Shown here: positions 36,144-49,360 of the stretch, in pieces
Layout: each line of letters begins with the position of its first letter
Position numbering within the stretch: the first letter of the stretch is position 1
Assembly: GCF_014633365.1 (NCBI RefSeq)
Contig: NC_068350.1
Location: 2,361,001-2,425,000 of the forward strand
From: Diospyros lotus
Taxonomy: Eukaryota; Streptophyta; Magnoliopsida; Ericales; Ebenaceae
Reading direction: 5' to 3'
Length of the DNA: 64,000 nucleotides
The notes under the pieces: model-generated
Seen by the model: the letters and a program-made list of their open reading frames with translations, nothing else
Database searches by the model: none
What the model was told of the DNA's origin: nothing
Position numbers and translations under genes: made by a program

Positions 36144-37197
36144 ATATTTTTTTTATATTTATATGTATATGACATATAATATATTATATGATAGATAAAA
36201 TATAAGAGGAGAGAAGAAATACTCCAGCTATAAACCAAATCCAAAATACAAAAACAATCTTTCTTTCCTTTACAATCACAAATAAGAGAGGTTTGTGCTA
36301 GAAAAAATATTCAATACAACTATGATACCACCTCATCATACTAATGTGATAATTACAAGCGAATCATAAAATATCATGCATTGAATATCTTCTCCCCTTT
36401 GCTAAGAACACCCTTTTAGATGGCCTAGAGATTCAAAGCTATGATGCAACTGATACGAAGATTAGCCTGTAATTTGATTGTGATGATGGCCCATTGGGAT
36501 GGGGAAGGGCAATTTGATGGGCCGGATATGAGATTGAAACTGGCCTGGTTTTGCAAGAAAATGGGCCCCTTCTTGGGCCTGACAACTAACCCAGTTTAGG
36601 AAACCATAATGTTCGCTAATGGGCCCAAATTATCTTCCTCCTCTGGGCCATCCTGAGAAGGCTTTTGCATTTAGATGATACAAAAAGTCCACCTGCATTA
36701 TCACTATAATAAATTTATCAAGTGAAAATATTACCGTCAAATCATCTGAATGTACAAGAAAGAAACCAATTAGAGTGCACAAAAAAATTTCGCACAAATA
36801 TTTCGAGATCTTATTAGAATTAAAATTATTTATAAATAATATCTATCATTTTTATATAACTCCAAGAGAGATTTGTAAATGTCATAATTATTCAATTTAT
36901 GCATTAGGAGGGACTTCCAAGTTAGAGAAAATTTATATTTTTTTAATTCAAAAAATTATTTTGAATTTTAAAATTTTCTTGATAATTTAATAAACTGACA
37001 CAGCATAAACAAAACAAACTTTCAAATAAAATTAAAAAGAAATAATGGTTCAACATACAAAAAGCAAGAGGGAAAGAATATCATCACGTGCAAAACAAAA
37101 CCAATTACAAGACAAGACACGTGTCGGTATCGTCCTATAAATAATACAACACTCTGAATTATTTATGTATCCAATAAAAAATAAAACAAAATTTAAT
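36144..37197. other. Intergenic region with a TGGGCC cluster; 3' flank of the metalloproteinase gene
   Basis: 36480-36660 holds a cluster of TGGGCC/GGCCCA motifs (separate entry). 36700-37197 is AT-rich and runs into the 3' end of the metalloproteinase gene. Confidence 0.55.
36488..36649. promoter_or_regulatory. Cluster of six TGGGCC/GGCCCA (site II) motifs
   Basis: Motifs occur at 36488-36493, 36518-36523, 36562-36567, 36574-36579, 36620-36627 (palindrome TGGGCCCA) and 36644-36649. Site II elements bind TCP factors and are typical of promoters of plant housekeeping genes. No intact gene starts within 1.5 kb on either side, so this is either a stray promoter or transposon-borne. Confidence 0.45.
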
Positions 37198-38491
37198 TCA
37201 CAGTGTGAAAAACAGAAATGCAACGGCCAATAGCAGCCGCCGGCTCCATGATTGACTCACGATGTGGGGCGCACTAGCACTGGTGTCTCTCTCCTGACTG
37301 GTCGTTGTGGACGTCGACGACCCATTGTAATTCGGGTTCGACCCGTACAGAAACTGGATCCCCTGGACATCATCGGTGACGAGCTCGACCCGCTTCGTAC
37401 CCGACGAAATGGTCGGGTACATGATCGCCCCTTCCACCGACGAGTGACCCAAACCCAGCAGATGCCCGATCTCGTGAACCGCCACCGACTCCAGGTCCAC
37501 GGCGGAGCTCGAGGACGCCGTCGACACGTCCCCGTCGACTACCCAGTTCTCGTCGAGGTCAAGGTGGAAGCGCCCGCTGGTCGGCGAGAAGGCGTGGGCT
37601 AGCGTCCCCAGTACGCCGTCAAAAGGCTCGCCGTCGCCGTGGTCGCCGCTGTAGAATCCGATCCGGATGTCCGCGGAGTAGTACGACGACGTTTCGCTGA
37701 AAGTCATGGGTATAACCGCCGCCCACCGGTCGAACGCGCGGCCAAAGATGGCCTTGACCTGGTCGGAGAGCTGGTTGTCCGGCAGAAACGCGTAGGTTAA
37801 GTCGCGCTTGCTGTCCGGCCAGCGTGGCGTCCCGGGGAAGAAAGCGTAGTGAGCCACGGAATGAATATGCCCATTCGAGGTCGTAGCTTTCCCGGACTTC
37901 ATGGAGCTGGTACCTGTTGGGAGAAACATTGAGACTGAAAACAATAAATATCGTAGCTTTGAATGAATGAATTACATTTAAATCTAAGCAAAATCCTAAT
38001 TTTATCTATCCTAATCAATTGATTGAATCGCCGAGCATGAAGCATAAGAGTGAAACCCATCAAAATATCCTAATGTTAACGGTACCGTTGATTATATCGG
38101 CGACGCCGCATCGGGGGCGGACAATCTGCTTGAGGGTGGGCTCGTCGAGCTCGCCGGTGACGTTGAGATTGTAATTGAGCTGGTAGGTTCGGATCGCCGA
38201 CTCCAGCGCGTCGTCGAAATCGTCGGTGAAGTTGGCCCAAGAGGTGTTGATGTAACCGAAGTACTGGAAGTAGTGCTTCAGTTTGGCCAAGCCGTCGGCC
38301 CTTTTCCCGGGGCTGCAGCCGGCAAACTTATGGAAGCCGTCCCAGACGCCGTCGGTGGTGTTGGGTATCAGCGACTTCGGGATGGACGATATATTAGGAA
38401 AGAAATGAGGCAAGTGAGGCAGAGCAAAAGAAGCCGGAAAAGCCGAGGCCAAAAAGAAAGCCATAAACAGAGCTGCAGAAAGCCTCGCCAT
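37198..38491 (-). CDS. Plant matrix metalloproteinase (two exons, 373 aa, probably GPI-anchored)
   Basis: Exon 1 is 38491-38086 and exon 2 is 37913-37198. The 172 bp intron has donor CG|GTACCG and acceptor ACAG|GTACC and joins in frame. It encodes a secreted zinc endopeptidase acting at the cell surface on extracellular proteins. Residues 1-23 are a signal peptide. The propeptide contains a peptidoglycan-binding-like fold and the cysteine switch PRCGVAD (126-132), whose Cys blocks the zinc. The catalytic domain has [12 protein letters not shown] (282-293; three zinc-binding His and the catalytic Glu) and the Met-turn MYP (300-302). A Ser/Thr-rich linker and a C-terminal hydrophobic tail ([10 protein letters not shown]) after SRR suggest GPI anchoring. 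All catalytic residues are present. Arabidopsis MMP genes are described as intronless, so the intron is odd. Start ATG is the first after a TATA-like box. Confidence 0.93.
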
Positions 38492-38544
38492 TTCTGCGAC
38501 TCGATCGAAGGTTGAAGATTGAAACGAAGCGGGAAGATGAGAGA

Positions 38545-38555
38545 ATAATATATAT
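38545..38555 (-). promoter_or_regulatory. Putative TATA box of the metalloproteinase gene
   Basis: TATATATTATT on the minus strand lies about 55-65 bases upstream of the start codon at 38491. Confidence 0.5.
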
Positions 38556-38559
38556 GCAA

Positions 38560-39580
38560 AGGGTGGGCAACGTACGGCGAGGCTGACAAAGTAAAGGGGC
38601 TTTTGATTTGTTCGTTAATGGAAGCCGCGTTGAAAGGTCTGCGGGTTTGGAGTTGAATTAGATGCTTCTGCGATGGTGATATAAATATTGTAATCGGACG
38701 GCCATTGTCGCGAAGGTCAAGAGATGGGGGACATATACAATGGCGTTCAACTGCTTCCACACCATGGCATTGTTGCGGCCTCACCTGACCTCCAAGCTTC
38801 CGAGTGGCAAGTACTTGGGGCACTCTCGTGAGGCTGAAAAATCTATTAATTTGATGGGTAGTAATAATAATAAACTGAATTTAAAAAATTAATTTAATTG
38901 AAATAACTGCAATTATCCAAATGAATTAAAATAATTGAATTTTGCTAAGACCAACAATTTTAAAAATAAACTTATCATTATTACAAAGACTCGTTAGTAA
39001 TAGAGTTAGAAGCCTGCGGCCTAATCAAATTAGAATCCCTATTTATTATGCCCTTTCGTGGTTTAATAAGATGTGATTGGAGATAACAGAGCATTAGATG
39101 GTTTGTTATATAAATAAACTAATAAAAAAGGAAAAAAAAAGAAAAGAAGTAAAGAATGATTGATTAAATTAATTGGCATCTCAATTTAATATCGTGACTG
39201 AGTGATTATCGAAACATACATTGAGAGCTTGAGCCATGTCCTTTTAAGATTGAGTAAATTTTGAACAAGTTTGAGATCAAGAATAATTACTAGATCCACT
39301 CCACTTTAGACAGAATTAATAATAATTAATTTTAAATATTATTAAATTTCATATTTATTTATTTAATATTTTATTATTATTTAAATACAACAATATATAT
39401 GTATATATATTTGGCACGAGAGAATGTTTTGATTAAGATTTATGAGTGACTTATAAAGAGTGAGTGATATGCAAGGAGTAAGTGACTTCTAAGAAAGAAA
39501 TTAATTAAGGATACACTAACCTTCCGCGCAAGCCTTCTCTAGTGCTTAAATTAGTTTTTGGATGAGTGTTTAGAATGTAA
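38560..39580. other. Promoter side of the metalloproteinase gene, then AT-rich DNA
   Basis: 38560-38830 is moderately GC-rich promoter DNA. Its ORFs are antisense or out-of-frame extensions of the metalloproteinase region. From 38840 the DNA is AT-rich with no recognised feature. Confidence 0.55.
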
Positions 39581-39689
39581 AAAATAAGTAAAGTTATAAT
39601 TTAAACAGGGTTTTAAGTATATCCTTATTAGAGGATTTATGAATCCTTTGTTTATAAAGAAGAAGAGCCTGACAAGTAGAGGGAGAGTT

Positions 39690-39960
39690 GTAATCCACAA
39701 CAGACATTTTGGACTCTCTTCTAGATTTGTAGGAGAAGATATTGAAGGCTTGCAAGAGTCTTCGAAATAGTAATGACTAACTAAAGCGTGAATTCTCGAA
39801 AAGAACTCTTGAAGACCTTGAGAGAGGCTTTCGAGTGAGATCATTTAATTGTCTCTTGGTCTCAGTTATTCAGTTTTAGTCACTCAACTGACATCTCTCA
39901 ACTCTCTCGATCATCCAATAATTTTACGTACTTATGACATTTTTTCATGAGTTTTTTTCT
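39690..39960 (-). repeat. LTR-like repeat fragment, inverted partner of the repeat at 59990-60700
   Basis: Read on the minus strand it carries, in order, GTCATAAGTACGTAAAATTA, GGATGATCGAG, AAGAGACAATTAAATGATCT, CAAGGTCTTCAAGAGTTC and GAGAATTCACG-type blocks. Diverged forms occur in the same order near 60005-60080 and 60538-60640 on the plus strand. Its ends are not defined. Confidence 0.6.
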
Positions 39961-42900
39961 TCGATAAGTTGTTAAGTCTCTTTTCTTAACTTTAATTCAC
40001 TTTTTTAGACACAACAATTTTAATTGAAAATGTTGTTCCCATGCAGAGATCTCATTCATTGATTTTTTCTAACTTTTTATTTTTAAAAAAGTATGAGATT
40101 TGCATCCACAAATTTCATAAAAATTACTTATTATGTCTTAGTCATTGTCCAAGGGGGCTTGTTGACTTTGACAACCTCTCCACCAACTTTGCTCACTCAA
40201 AAATATATTCTATTTTTGGTTTTTGAATATAGAATTTTAAAATATACATATATATATTTGTATATATCATCCAAACAATTTTTTTTTTTAAAAAAAAAAC
40301 ATGTAAATAAAAATTAGCATTCAAAAATCAACATATTTGTGACACGCTAAATTAAGTTAATTAACATCTAACTCTATAAAATAAATTAAATAATCATCAA
40401 ATTCAATATTTAATTTAATGTAAAACTTCACAAAATAAAACAAAAGAATAATAAAATATGGCATTCAATATTTTTTAGAATTTTTTAAATATTTTTAAAA
40501 TATAACCAGAGATGAGCCGCTACCTTTAGACAGACTGAGGACCAATATTTGAACACCCCTAGGGCCCTACTTGGTTCTTTCCCCTTCTGTTAAAAGACTA
40601 TCCAATTATTATATTAATTCTTCATATAATTAAATAATATTAATTATAAAATATTAATGAATATAAAGACTTGGGTGGATTCAAAGTCTGGCTCTGGAAT
40701 GACATTAAAAGAATAAGTGCTTGCAGGACACGTTCTTTTGTTTGGGCACATTTCTTACCTAAAAGAATAAAAATACTGATTAGGTGTGATAACGTGTTGA
40801 ATTGCAATTTGTATGGTATTAAATTAAAAGACTTATTTTGTCAAATGAAATGGGCTATAGCCAAAAAAACGACTTGTTTAAAGTTTAAAGTTTAATAATA
40901 ATAATAATAATAATAAGATTTGATACGTTGTAATACACAAGGATAAAATAAAATAAAAATTAATAAATTAATTAATTCAAATCAAATGGGATGAACCAGA
41001 ATGAAAAGGATAGCGGCCCGCGCGTGGGGCCTCCCCAAAGACACCCAAAAGGGCATGCGAAGGCCCCGGAGCCCCTCGACCTCTCGATACTTGCAAGAAA
41101 CTCCCCCGACACTTCATATCCCTAAAACAACGACAATACATGAGATTTTCGTAACGTGTAAACTAAATAATTTTCATATTCAAAAAACTTTTTAAGAAAA
41201 AAAATAGATAATTATTTATAAAAAATTATATTACAAAAGGACAAGATAAATGTCATTTATAAGAATTATAATTTTAATCAAGTTAGGAAAAGTCAAGATA
41301 AATATTATCTGTAAAAATTATAACTCTAGACTTTTTTGAATAACTCCATGGTCTTCTATAAATAGGTAGACACCCATTTAAAAAAAAATACATCTCTAAT
41401 ATTGGTGCAAATATTATTTTTGGATTTTCATCATACTCAGTATTTGATTTAATCATCGAAACATTTGCGCGGGAACTCTCTTGCACCCTCTGACTATTTC
41501 TTTCCTTACAAACTCAAGCGGTTAAACGTCAAACGTTTCTAATCAAATAAATTGATTATTGTATTTTGACAATAACTAAAACATATTTGATGGCATTTAC
41601 CTAATAAGATAAAATAAAATAAAATAAAATAAAAAGAAACATGTTTGATGAAGGCGTTCAAAAAGGGTTTCAAAAGACCTATCAAAACAGATTGGTGTTA
41701 ATCGTTGTTGTTAAACTTATTGGTGAGTATAACATTTTTCTTACACAAATGGTGTTTAATCATTCTCCCTTGATGTAATTTAACAATCTGATAATGCTAA
41801 TGTAGCACTTAATTTTAATATTTAATTTTGTAAGTGTTAAAAGTGAATGCGAAAGATATGATAGAGTCCATCACAATTGACTAAATTCATATTTTTGCTT
41901 TTATATATTTAAGTTTTTTTTCGTGTAGTCATTTAAATTTTTCGTTATTTCAATTAAACACATATACTTGTATTTTTAAGTCAATTTAATTGCTTATACT
42001 TTGACCTTTTTCCTTCTTTTTTTTTTTGTATAACAATCAAAACTTTTTGTTGTTTTGACCTTTGATGGCCCAAAACGTTTTTTGAGTTATTTTTATAATT
42101 TGCAAAACGTTTCGAGGGCGTTTTGAAAATTATAAAAAATTATCAAAAATGCTTTTCCAGCGATTGATTTCGTCTCGAACCAACCTCTATATAACCAACA
42201 TTATCTTCTTCAATCTTCTTCTTTTATGTTCATGACCCCTATCATTTACCTTTAGCAATTTAGCCCTAACCCTTAAATCTATTTGCATTTTTTAATCTTG
42301 ACAATTATTGACGTCGTTCCCTCACCGTTGCTTCTTGCTTGTTTGGTGCTCATGTCGTCGTTGATCGAGTTTTGATCTCGTGATTATTGTTCCCTTTCTC
42401 AGTCGGTCGTTCTCTCTCGCACTCATTGCTGATTTTTTTTGTTGCTCGGTGCTTGTGTTGCCGTCGATTAAGCTTTAGTCTGACGGTCGCTAGTCGTTCC
42501 CTTTTCTCGCACTCGCCTCTGATTGCTTCCTTAGTGCTCTCGCCACCAATTGCTTCAATGCTTCTTGGTTCATGTTGCTCATATGTAGGTAATTTTTGTT
42601 TTAAAATATCATCACCTCATAATACTATTAGCCACAATTTAATTAGGCAAATTCTGGTCAGATTATATCTATAATCTCTTATAAAATATCATCATCTCAC
42701 AATGAAATCATCAATTCAATCATGAATTGCTAAAATTCTATCTTTTGTACAAGCATTTGTGTTTGGGAGTTAAAAAATACTCAAATAGAAAGTCAACCTA
42801 AAAACGAAGGCTAAATTAATAGTATGTATTATGTATAGATAGATAGACAAGCATTTATAATAATATATGTTAGAATTATAAATACTAATATTAATGGTGT

Positions 42901-43640
42901 GCCTTAATATTAATCAATTTAACCTTGAGATATTATATTATTAAAATATTAATTAATACTATAATACTAGTATGAAAATAATATGTTAATGTTAATATAA
43001 TAGCATATAAGTTGTTATAGAGTAAATATTATAGTACTCTTTTACTATATTAATATTTTCTATACCATATTAAAAATGATATAATTTTAACTTATAATAT
43101 ATCAATCTAATATAAATGTATATTAGTGTTGATATTCATGTGAATGTCAATATTAATATAATATACAGTAATAATATTAATATTGATTAATAACTCATTT
43201 CCTTATAAGTTGTTATAATACTTGTTAAATGCAATGTTAATTATATTGACATTTGTCAATATGTAATGAAATGTGACGAGTTCATTTCAATTAAATAATA
43301 ATAATCTTCTATATTAGTCTAACATACCTTGTACGTACACAAGTGAAATAAGTGTGTATTGGTCTTCATATACTACAGTCTAGTGAAGGTCTGGGTCAAA
43401 TATTGTACTTCGATTTGGGTTGGGTTTAACTGTTTTTAAATTTATAAATTATGAGTTAATTGGCATTTTACATCTTAGAATTATTAATTTATTTAATTTC
43501 TTTTACAAAAGGAGGTGGTGCATTTAGGTACTTACCAAGTTATTAATTTAACTCATAGGTCATATATATCTCATTCAACTTCAAGTTTAGAATCTAGCAG
43601 TAGTGTTGTATCAAAAAATAAGAACGAAAAAAATAGTCTG
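39961..43640. other. Intergenic AT-rich region, no gene recognised
   Basis: Contains an AAT microsatellite at 40893-40917 and a short AAAAT run near 41605-41632. TC-rich, GTCGTT-rich DNA at 42180-42590 yields spurious ORFs. 41200-41560 has a CTATAAATAGG box and may be an old LTR fragment. Confidence 0.5.
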
Positions 43641-43649
43641 TCATGAAAA

Positions 43650-45560
43650 TATGTGACTAAAAGTGAGAAAATGATAGAGTGGGGGTAGTTCGAAATAGAC
43701 TTGTAACATTTGTGATTTATAAAAATTTGAGACTTACACAAAAGTTAGAGCTCATCTAATTAAATATCAATGGGAAAGAGATTGCTTGTTGTAAAAATGT
43801 GAGTCCTGAAATTATAGCTAAAATGAAAAAAATTGAAGGATAAGTTACAGAAAGACTGTCAAATTTACAACCTAAGCAAGTGTCTTTATCAAATAGTAGT
43901 GTTTATATGGAATATTCTTTGTCTTTACATGAACCAAGAGTTTATAGAATAGTTAAAGAAGAGAAAAGTCATTGATTTATCTATTGCTAGAGTTTTTAGC
44001 ATGCAAACTAGAGCACAATTAGATGTTGAGATTGTTAGAATATTCTATGCTAAATGTTTGCCTTTTAATCGTGCTAGAAATCCATATTATTTGAATTTTT
44101 ATTCATTTACTACTATGGTTGGATGCCTCCAAGTTATAACAAGTTGAGGATTACATTACTTCAACAAAAAAAAAAAAATATTGAAAAATTGCTAGAATCC
44201 ATTAAAAGTATTTGGTTAGAAAATAGTGTTAGCATTCTTACTGATGGTTGGAATGACCCACAAAGAAAACTTTTGATTAATTTTATGGTTGTTTGTGAAA
44301 ATGGTCTAATACTTATTAAATATGTGAATTGTTCATATGAAATAAAAGATAAACAATTTATTGTTAATTTGATGAAAGAGGTAATAGATGAAATTGGTCA
44401 CCAAAAAGTTGTACAAATCATTACTAATAATACTAATAATGCTACTAATTACAAGGGAGCTAGGAAATCATCGAATGTATGTTTCCATATATTTATTGGA
44501 CTCATTGTGTTGCCTATACACTCAATCTTGCTTTGAAAAATATATATATAGCTAGAAATTTAGAAAGTAATCAAAAGACATATAATAAGTGTATTGGACC
44601 AATGAAATGCATGGAAATGCTTTAGTTATCAAAAATTTTATAATGAATCATTCAATGAGATTGATCATGTTTAATTAGTTTAGTTCTTTGAAATTACTTG
44701 CAGTTGCTGACACTTAATTTGCTTTTATTGTTGTTATGATTAAAAGATTTAAGCTTCTTAAACATGTACTTGAAGCAATGATATTGAGATAATGACCAAG
44801 AAAAAGCTTGATTTATTCATGAATTGGTTGTGAAGGAGGATTAGTAGAAAAAAATTAATTAGATTCTTGATTTCACATCACCTATTTATGACATGATTAG
44901 AGTTTGTGATACAAATAGACCATGCCTTTATTTGGTTTATGAAATATGAGATTCTATAATTTTCAAGATAAAAAATATTATTTATGATCGTGAAAGAAAG
45001 CTACTAGGTGATTTTTCATCATTTTATCATGTCATTCATCGTATTCTTCTTACTTGTTTGACAAAACATAAGGTAGAATCCCTCCGCATAAGTATGGAAA
45101 AGTCTCCAAAGAAAGAATTAAGTGTTTTAGGAGACTTTTTTCTTAATGAAGATGAGTGTGTTATTGTTAACGATGATTTTACTATTTTTTCTCTAAAAAA
45201 TTGATCATTTAGAGATCCAGATTCTATCATGAGCAAGTATGGCACATAATCTAAGAATTAGCGGACATACTATGGTTCATGTGCTCCTTTGCTTTAAAAA
45301 TTAGCTTTTAAAATATTTGGACAACCTACTTCTTCTTATTGTATGTGAAATGAATTGGACTACTTATTCATTTGTTCATTCATTTAGAATAAATAAATTA
45401 ACTCCAAAATGTCCAAAGAATTTGGTCTTTATTCATAACAATTTCCGTCCTTTATTAAGAAGCACCTCTCAATATTATGATAATAAGACAAAGATGTGGG
45501 TTTTCTCAAGTTTGTTGATATTTCCTTAGGTAAACTAGAGTTGAAATCTATACTCTTCGA
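43650..45560 (+). mobile_element. Decayed hAT-family transposase (DUF659 and dimerisation parts)
   Basis: The clearest part, 44123-44536, reads SILTDGWNDPQRKLLINFMV, then VNCSYEIKDKQFIVNLMKEV and EIGHQKVVQIITNN. This is the DUF659 region of plant hAT transposases (SDGWxDxQRRPLINFM... VNCxGExKDxxFIAxLL... VVQVITDNA). Downstream, in shifting frames, are FIMNHSMRL, IKRFKLLKHVLEAM and, at 45317-45530, a piece of the C-terminal dimerisation region (NWTTYSFVHSFR, NKLTPKCPKNLVFIHNN, QYYDNKTKMW). Stops and frameshifts are many, so it is inactive. Neither terminal inverted repeats nor an N-terminal BED finger were identified. Confidence 0.85.
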
Positions 45561-45673
45561 TGAATATGTTAATCAGTCTATAGAGATAGGAAACAATAAA
45601 CTAGATAAATTTTTATAAATTGTATTATGTTTGATTTTGTTTTTAAATTTACTATTTATTTTTAATTACCTTG

Positions 45674-48284
45674 TGTAACGTCCCGCTTTTCCGAGTGTTA
45701 AATAACTTAGGAATTTTGAGAATTTTTTTTTTCAATATAAATCATTTCCCGACAACCTCGTTTTACCTTCTCAGCATACCAAAATAAGAATCAATAAGCT
45801 AAGACAGGTAATCGTCACATATGCGGAAGTTTAAAATCGAAACCTGATATGGTACATAACTGAATTTACTTAATCATAATATAAGAATCTATACCATCAT
45901 ATCATCAAATATTTAATTACATGGAGACTTAACATAAAGAGATAACAACTAAGTATCTCAAATGATACAATCTAATGATACCTCAAAAATACATTAAACC
46001 ATAACAATTATACATGATCATCAATATAATAATATATCCTGAATCCTCATGAGGAAGCAAATACCAGGACAACTTGCTAAATCTATTGGTCACGTTACCC
46101 CGTGCCGTCATATCTCAACCTGCTTCTTACCTAAACTACAAGTCTCAACTGGAACGTTGAATGTTCTAAGGGCATAACCCATTAGAAGATGAAACTTCTA
46201 ATAAGAGTCCAAAAATATATATATGGATGCATAATACAATAACGTGAACAATTATTTGCCCTAGTGTAACTTCCCTGACCCACAAGCCTGGCACGAAATC
46301 CTAGGCAGAATCTTGGCACCTCCGGTCAAGATAATCCTAACGTTATTCCATCAATTGCCCTTAGAGAATTACGGCTACATTATCGGGGCGACATCCCATT
46401 CCTATGTACAAATATCAATATGTCAATAATATCGAGCCATACAACATCATGACATTCCATGCAATATGACAAAATGATCATAGCATTCATAAATATCATG
46501 CATATATAAGCAATCATATCATAAATATAATTTCTTGGAATAAAACCACTCACCTTAGCACGAATTTTGAACTACCTCGAAAAACGTACATAGCCTCGAT
46601 TTGTATGCCAACCTCGAAAATAACAAAATCGTCAAGATCCTTGGTCAAATCACTTCCTGGCCAATTATTTTCAAGGAAAAATCGATAATATAATTTTTCT
46701 AGATTTTTTCTCTATTTTTTTTCTATTTTTCTTCTATTTTTCATAGTCATCAATTCTTCAAAAATTCAAAATAAATATCCAATCAAGAAATTTCTTCAAT
46801 GTTTACTCATAAAAATTCCTAAAATAACATTTATAACCTCCATAAATTTTCTGGGAAGTTTTTGAAATCTATTCCTATTTCTAATTAATTTTCTTTTAAC
46901 AAATTCTCAATAATTATTTTATCATGAAATTTCTAAAATAAAAATTCATAAATATAAAATATTCATTTTTCCTGTATTATGGATATTTTTCCATAATTTT
47001 ATCTCTCTTATTTCTATTTTTACTCTATTTTTCTTTATTTTTAATATTTAAAAATAATAAAAATTATCTCCAGTCATCTTCTCCAGCGCCGGTACACCGG
47101 AAAATTAATATGACTATATTAAAAGATATCTTACCTTGAGTGGATTACCCTGGCCAAATTTGAGCTTGAAACAATACCTGGAAGACTTCATTCCGAGCAA
47201 ATATCAGTTCGTTTCCGACGAGATTCGATTTTTTCCGGCGAAACTCCGATCACCCCTCAAATGAACTCCAAAATCCCTCAAACTTTTCAGAAATGACCCT
47301 CACCTCATGGGCAACAAAAGCCCTATGGTTTGGTGCCTCAATTTGTTCAAAAACAAGGTCGATTTGAAGCTCAAATCTTGCAAAACCTTCGGCCACTATA
47401 TCCTCTATTTATAGCCAAATTCGAACCCCAAAACAATAGATCTCGAGCAACCCAAGGCCTCTGATGTCTCTTCTTGTATTTAATGAGTCCAAATCCTATC
47501 GAAAGTTGCCTCAAAAATTGATTTTCAGTGGGTAAAAATCTAGTTTCTTTCGACCGAAAGTTTAGCTAATTTCGACCAAGCCAAGGCCAATTGCTGGCCT
47601 AGACTCGACCCAAGAGCATCCTAGATTACTTTCCTCGAGTCCTTCGCCACCGAATTCAGTGATGGGAGGTGATGGAGGAAGTTTGGTCGACCATGACAGA
47701 ATTGCTCTTTATTCAATTTTACAAAATTGCACTTTGACCTCAACTTCTTCCCATTTTGAACTTTTGGTCATTTCCTTGAATCCCCTGAGCTTCCCAATAG
47801 TACTATTACGACCTACAAGTTCAATACTTTTCATTGCATCCCCAAAAATTTCAAAAAAATGTTATTTCGACCTCTTTTCGGTAAAATTAAGAAATTGTAC
47901 TTAGGCTCGAATCTTCATTTTTTGTCGTAAATCCTTTTGTTTCATCATGAAACCACTAAAATGTTGTTTCTTATGAAAAACTGAAATCCCCTCAAACTTT
48001 TGTTGACTTCCCAAAAGTCGTCTATAACAATTCGGTATTGCAGCCTAATTGATAGTTGCATTTTAATTGTACCGAAAATTGTTTCCGATCTCATATCTTT
48101 CGATACCATAAATCATGCCTCAAAATACTCATCACGGCCATATCATTTTCCTTTGGCATCTCGGCTCTAAGCAACAATCGATTCGATCAATTTTTCAGGC
48201 TATTTAGTTACTAATCTTTTCCAAAATTTTGTTTTTATAATAAAACGCTTATTTTCAAATAATCTTAATTGCTTGGGTATTACA
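45674..48284. mobile_element. Large solo-LTR-like block (2.6 kb), Gypsy type suspected
   Basis: The block opens TGTAACGTCCCGCTTTTCCG and closes GGGTATTACA, giving TGTAA/TTACA inverted ends typical of long Gypsy LTRs that start TGTAACxxCCCG. It is more complex and less AT-rich than its surroundings (for example 46080-46480 and 47080-47660) yet carries no coding domain, as expected for an LTR. Flanking bases (CCTTG and CATTA) do not match, so a target duplication is not shown. It directly follows the hAT remnant. It could instead be a non-autonomous DNA element. Confidence 0.5.
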
Positions 48285-49195
48285 CATTACATTTTAGTTT
48301 TCTATTTTTTTGAAAAATATCATTTTTTCATTTTTATTTCGTATCAAAAAGTTTCCTATTTCTATTTCTAAGCAACCTAAAAAAATTAAAAAATATATAG
48401 GGATTTTTTTATAAATATAATTTTTAATATAAAAATTATAAAAAATAGTTCAAATATTATACAAATAAATACAAACAATAAACATAAATTCCATAATGCA
48501 TTGAAACAAATATAAACATAAAATTCACAATACATTCAAACAACTATCAACAATATTTACAAAGTTGTACCATCTTTATAAAAAATTCAATTTGTTGTAA
48601 TTGAAACAAATATTTTTTATTTAATTAAAAAAATAAAAAAACACATGTCAACAAATTTGTTAAAAATAATGAATTTAGATGTATAATTAAAATAACAAAA
48701 AATACATAAATAAAATTGACTTGAAATTACACAATTTATGAGTATTTTTAAAATAAGAAAAAGTTTGAATATTTAAATAAAAAAATGTACAATTATAGAG
48801 GTGAAAATATATATTTTGTTAATAAACCGAAAACACATATCTAAAAGTGTAATTGGAATGGACGTACGTGAAAAAAACGGCGGTTGATAAATCAATGGGA
48901 TCACATGGTAGTAGCTGAAATCTGTTGAAGTTGAATTGGATGGATCACCTATACACACACACACACACACACAAAACGCGTCCAGACAGGTTGTCTCCTC
49001 TCCCTCCTATCCTATCTATCCTTCCTTCTAGATATATCTCTGTTTTTCCAATTTCAACTCCTCCGCGCGCCTCCATTTCTCTCTATCTATATATAAACAC
49101 ATAAAAACCTAAATATAAACCAAAAGCTACGTACCTCGCGACCTCCATCAAAGCCTCCGCGCGCGCACATATAGTCCGTGACGCTTTTCTTGGCC
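48285..49195. other. Intergenic region upstream of the small basic protein gene
   Basis: AT-rich to 48840. An AC microsatellite lies at 48952-48973, followed by TC-rich promoter-like DNA from 48975 towards the TATA box at 49202. Confidence 0.6.
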
Positions 49196-49201
49196 GGCCG
49201 G

Positions 49202-49208
49202 TATAAAA
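49202..49208 (+). promoter_or_regulatory. TATA box of the small basic protein gene
   Basis: A strong TATAAAA (context GGTATAAAAGG) lies 153 bases upstream of the ATG at 49361. The predicted leader contains a CT-repeat tract. Confidence 0.75.
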
Positions 49209-49288
49209 GGCCGATCACCGGATCTATAGCATACGGAACCCTCGCCGGCCCGATCCTCCCCCCTGAGAGAGAAAGCCATCGACGTCGA

Positions 49289-49290
49289 TC

Positions 49291-49323
<33 letters not shown>
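49289..49323 (+). repeat. CT-repeat tract in the 5' leader
   Basis: A run of TC/CT dinucleotides between the TATA box and the ATG. Such pyrimidine tracts (GAGA on the other strand) are common in plant 5' leaders and may affect expression. Confidence 0.9.
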
Positions 49324-49324
<1 letters not shown>

Positions 49325-49360
49325 TCTTGCGGGAAGATATATATAACTTATAGAAGAGAA

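Noticed and set aside
37252..37602. Plus-strand ORF across the metalloproteinase exon, and a 151-aa ORF at 38368-38823
   Set aside because: Opposite-strand or frame-shifted shadows of a clearly identified protease gene.
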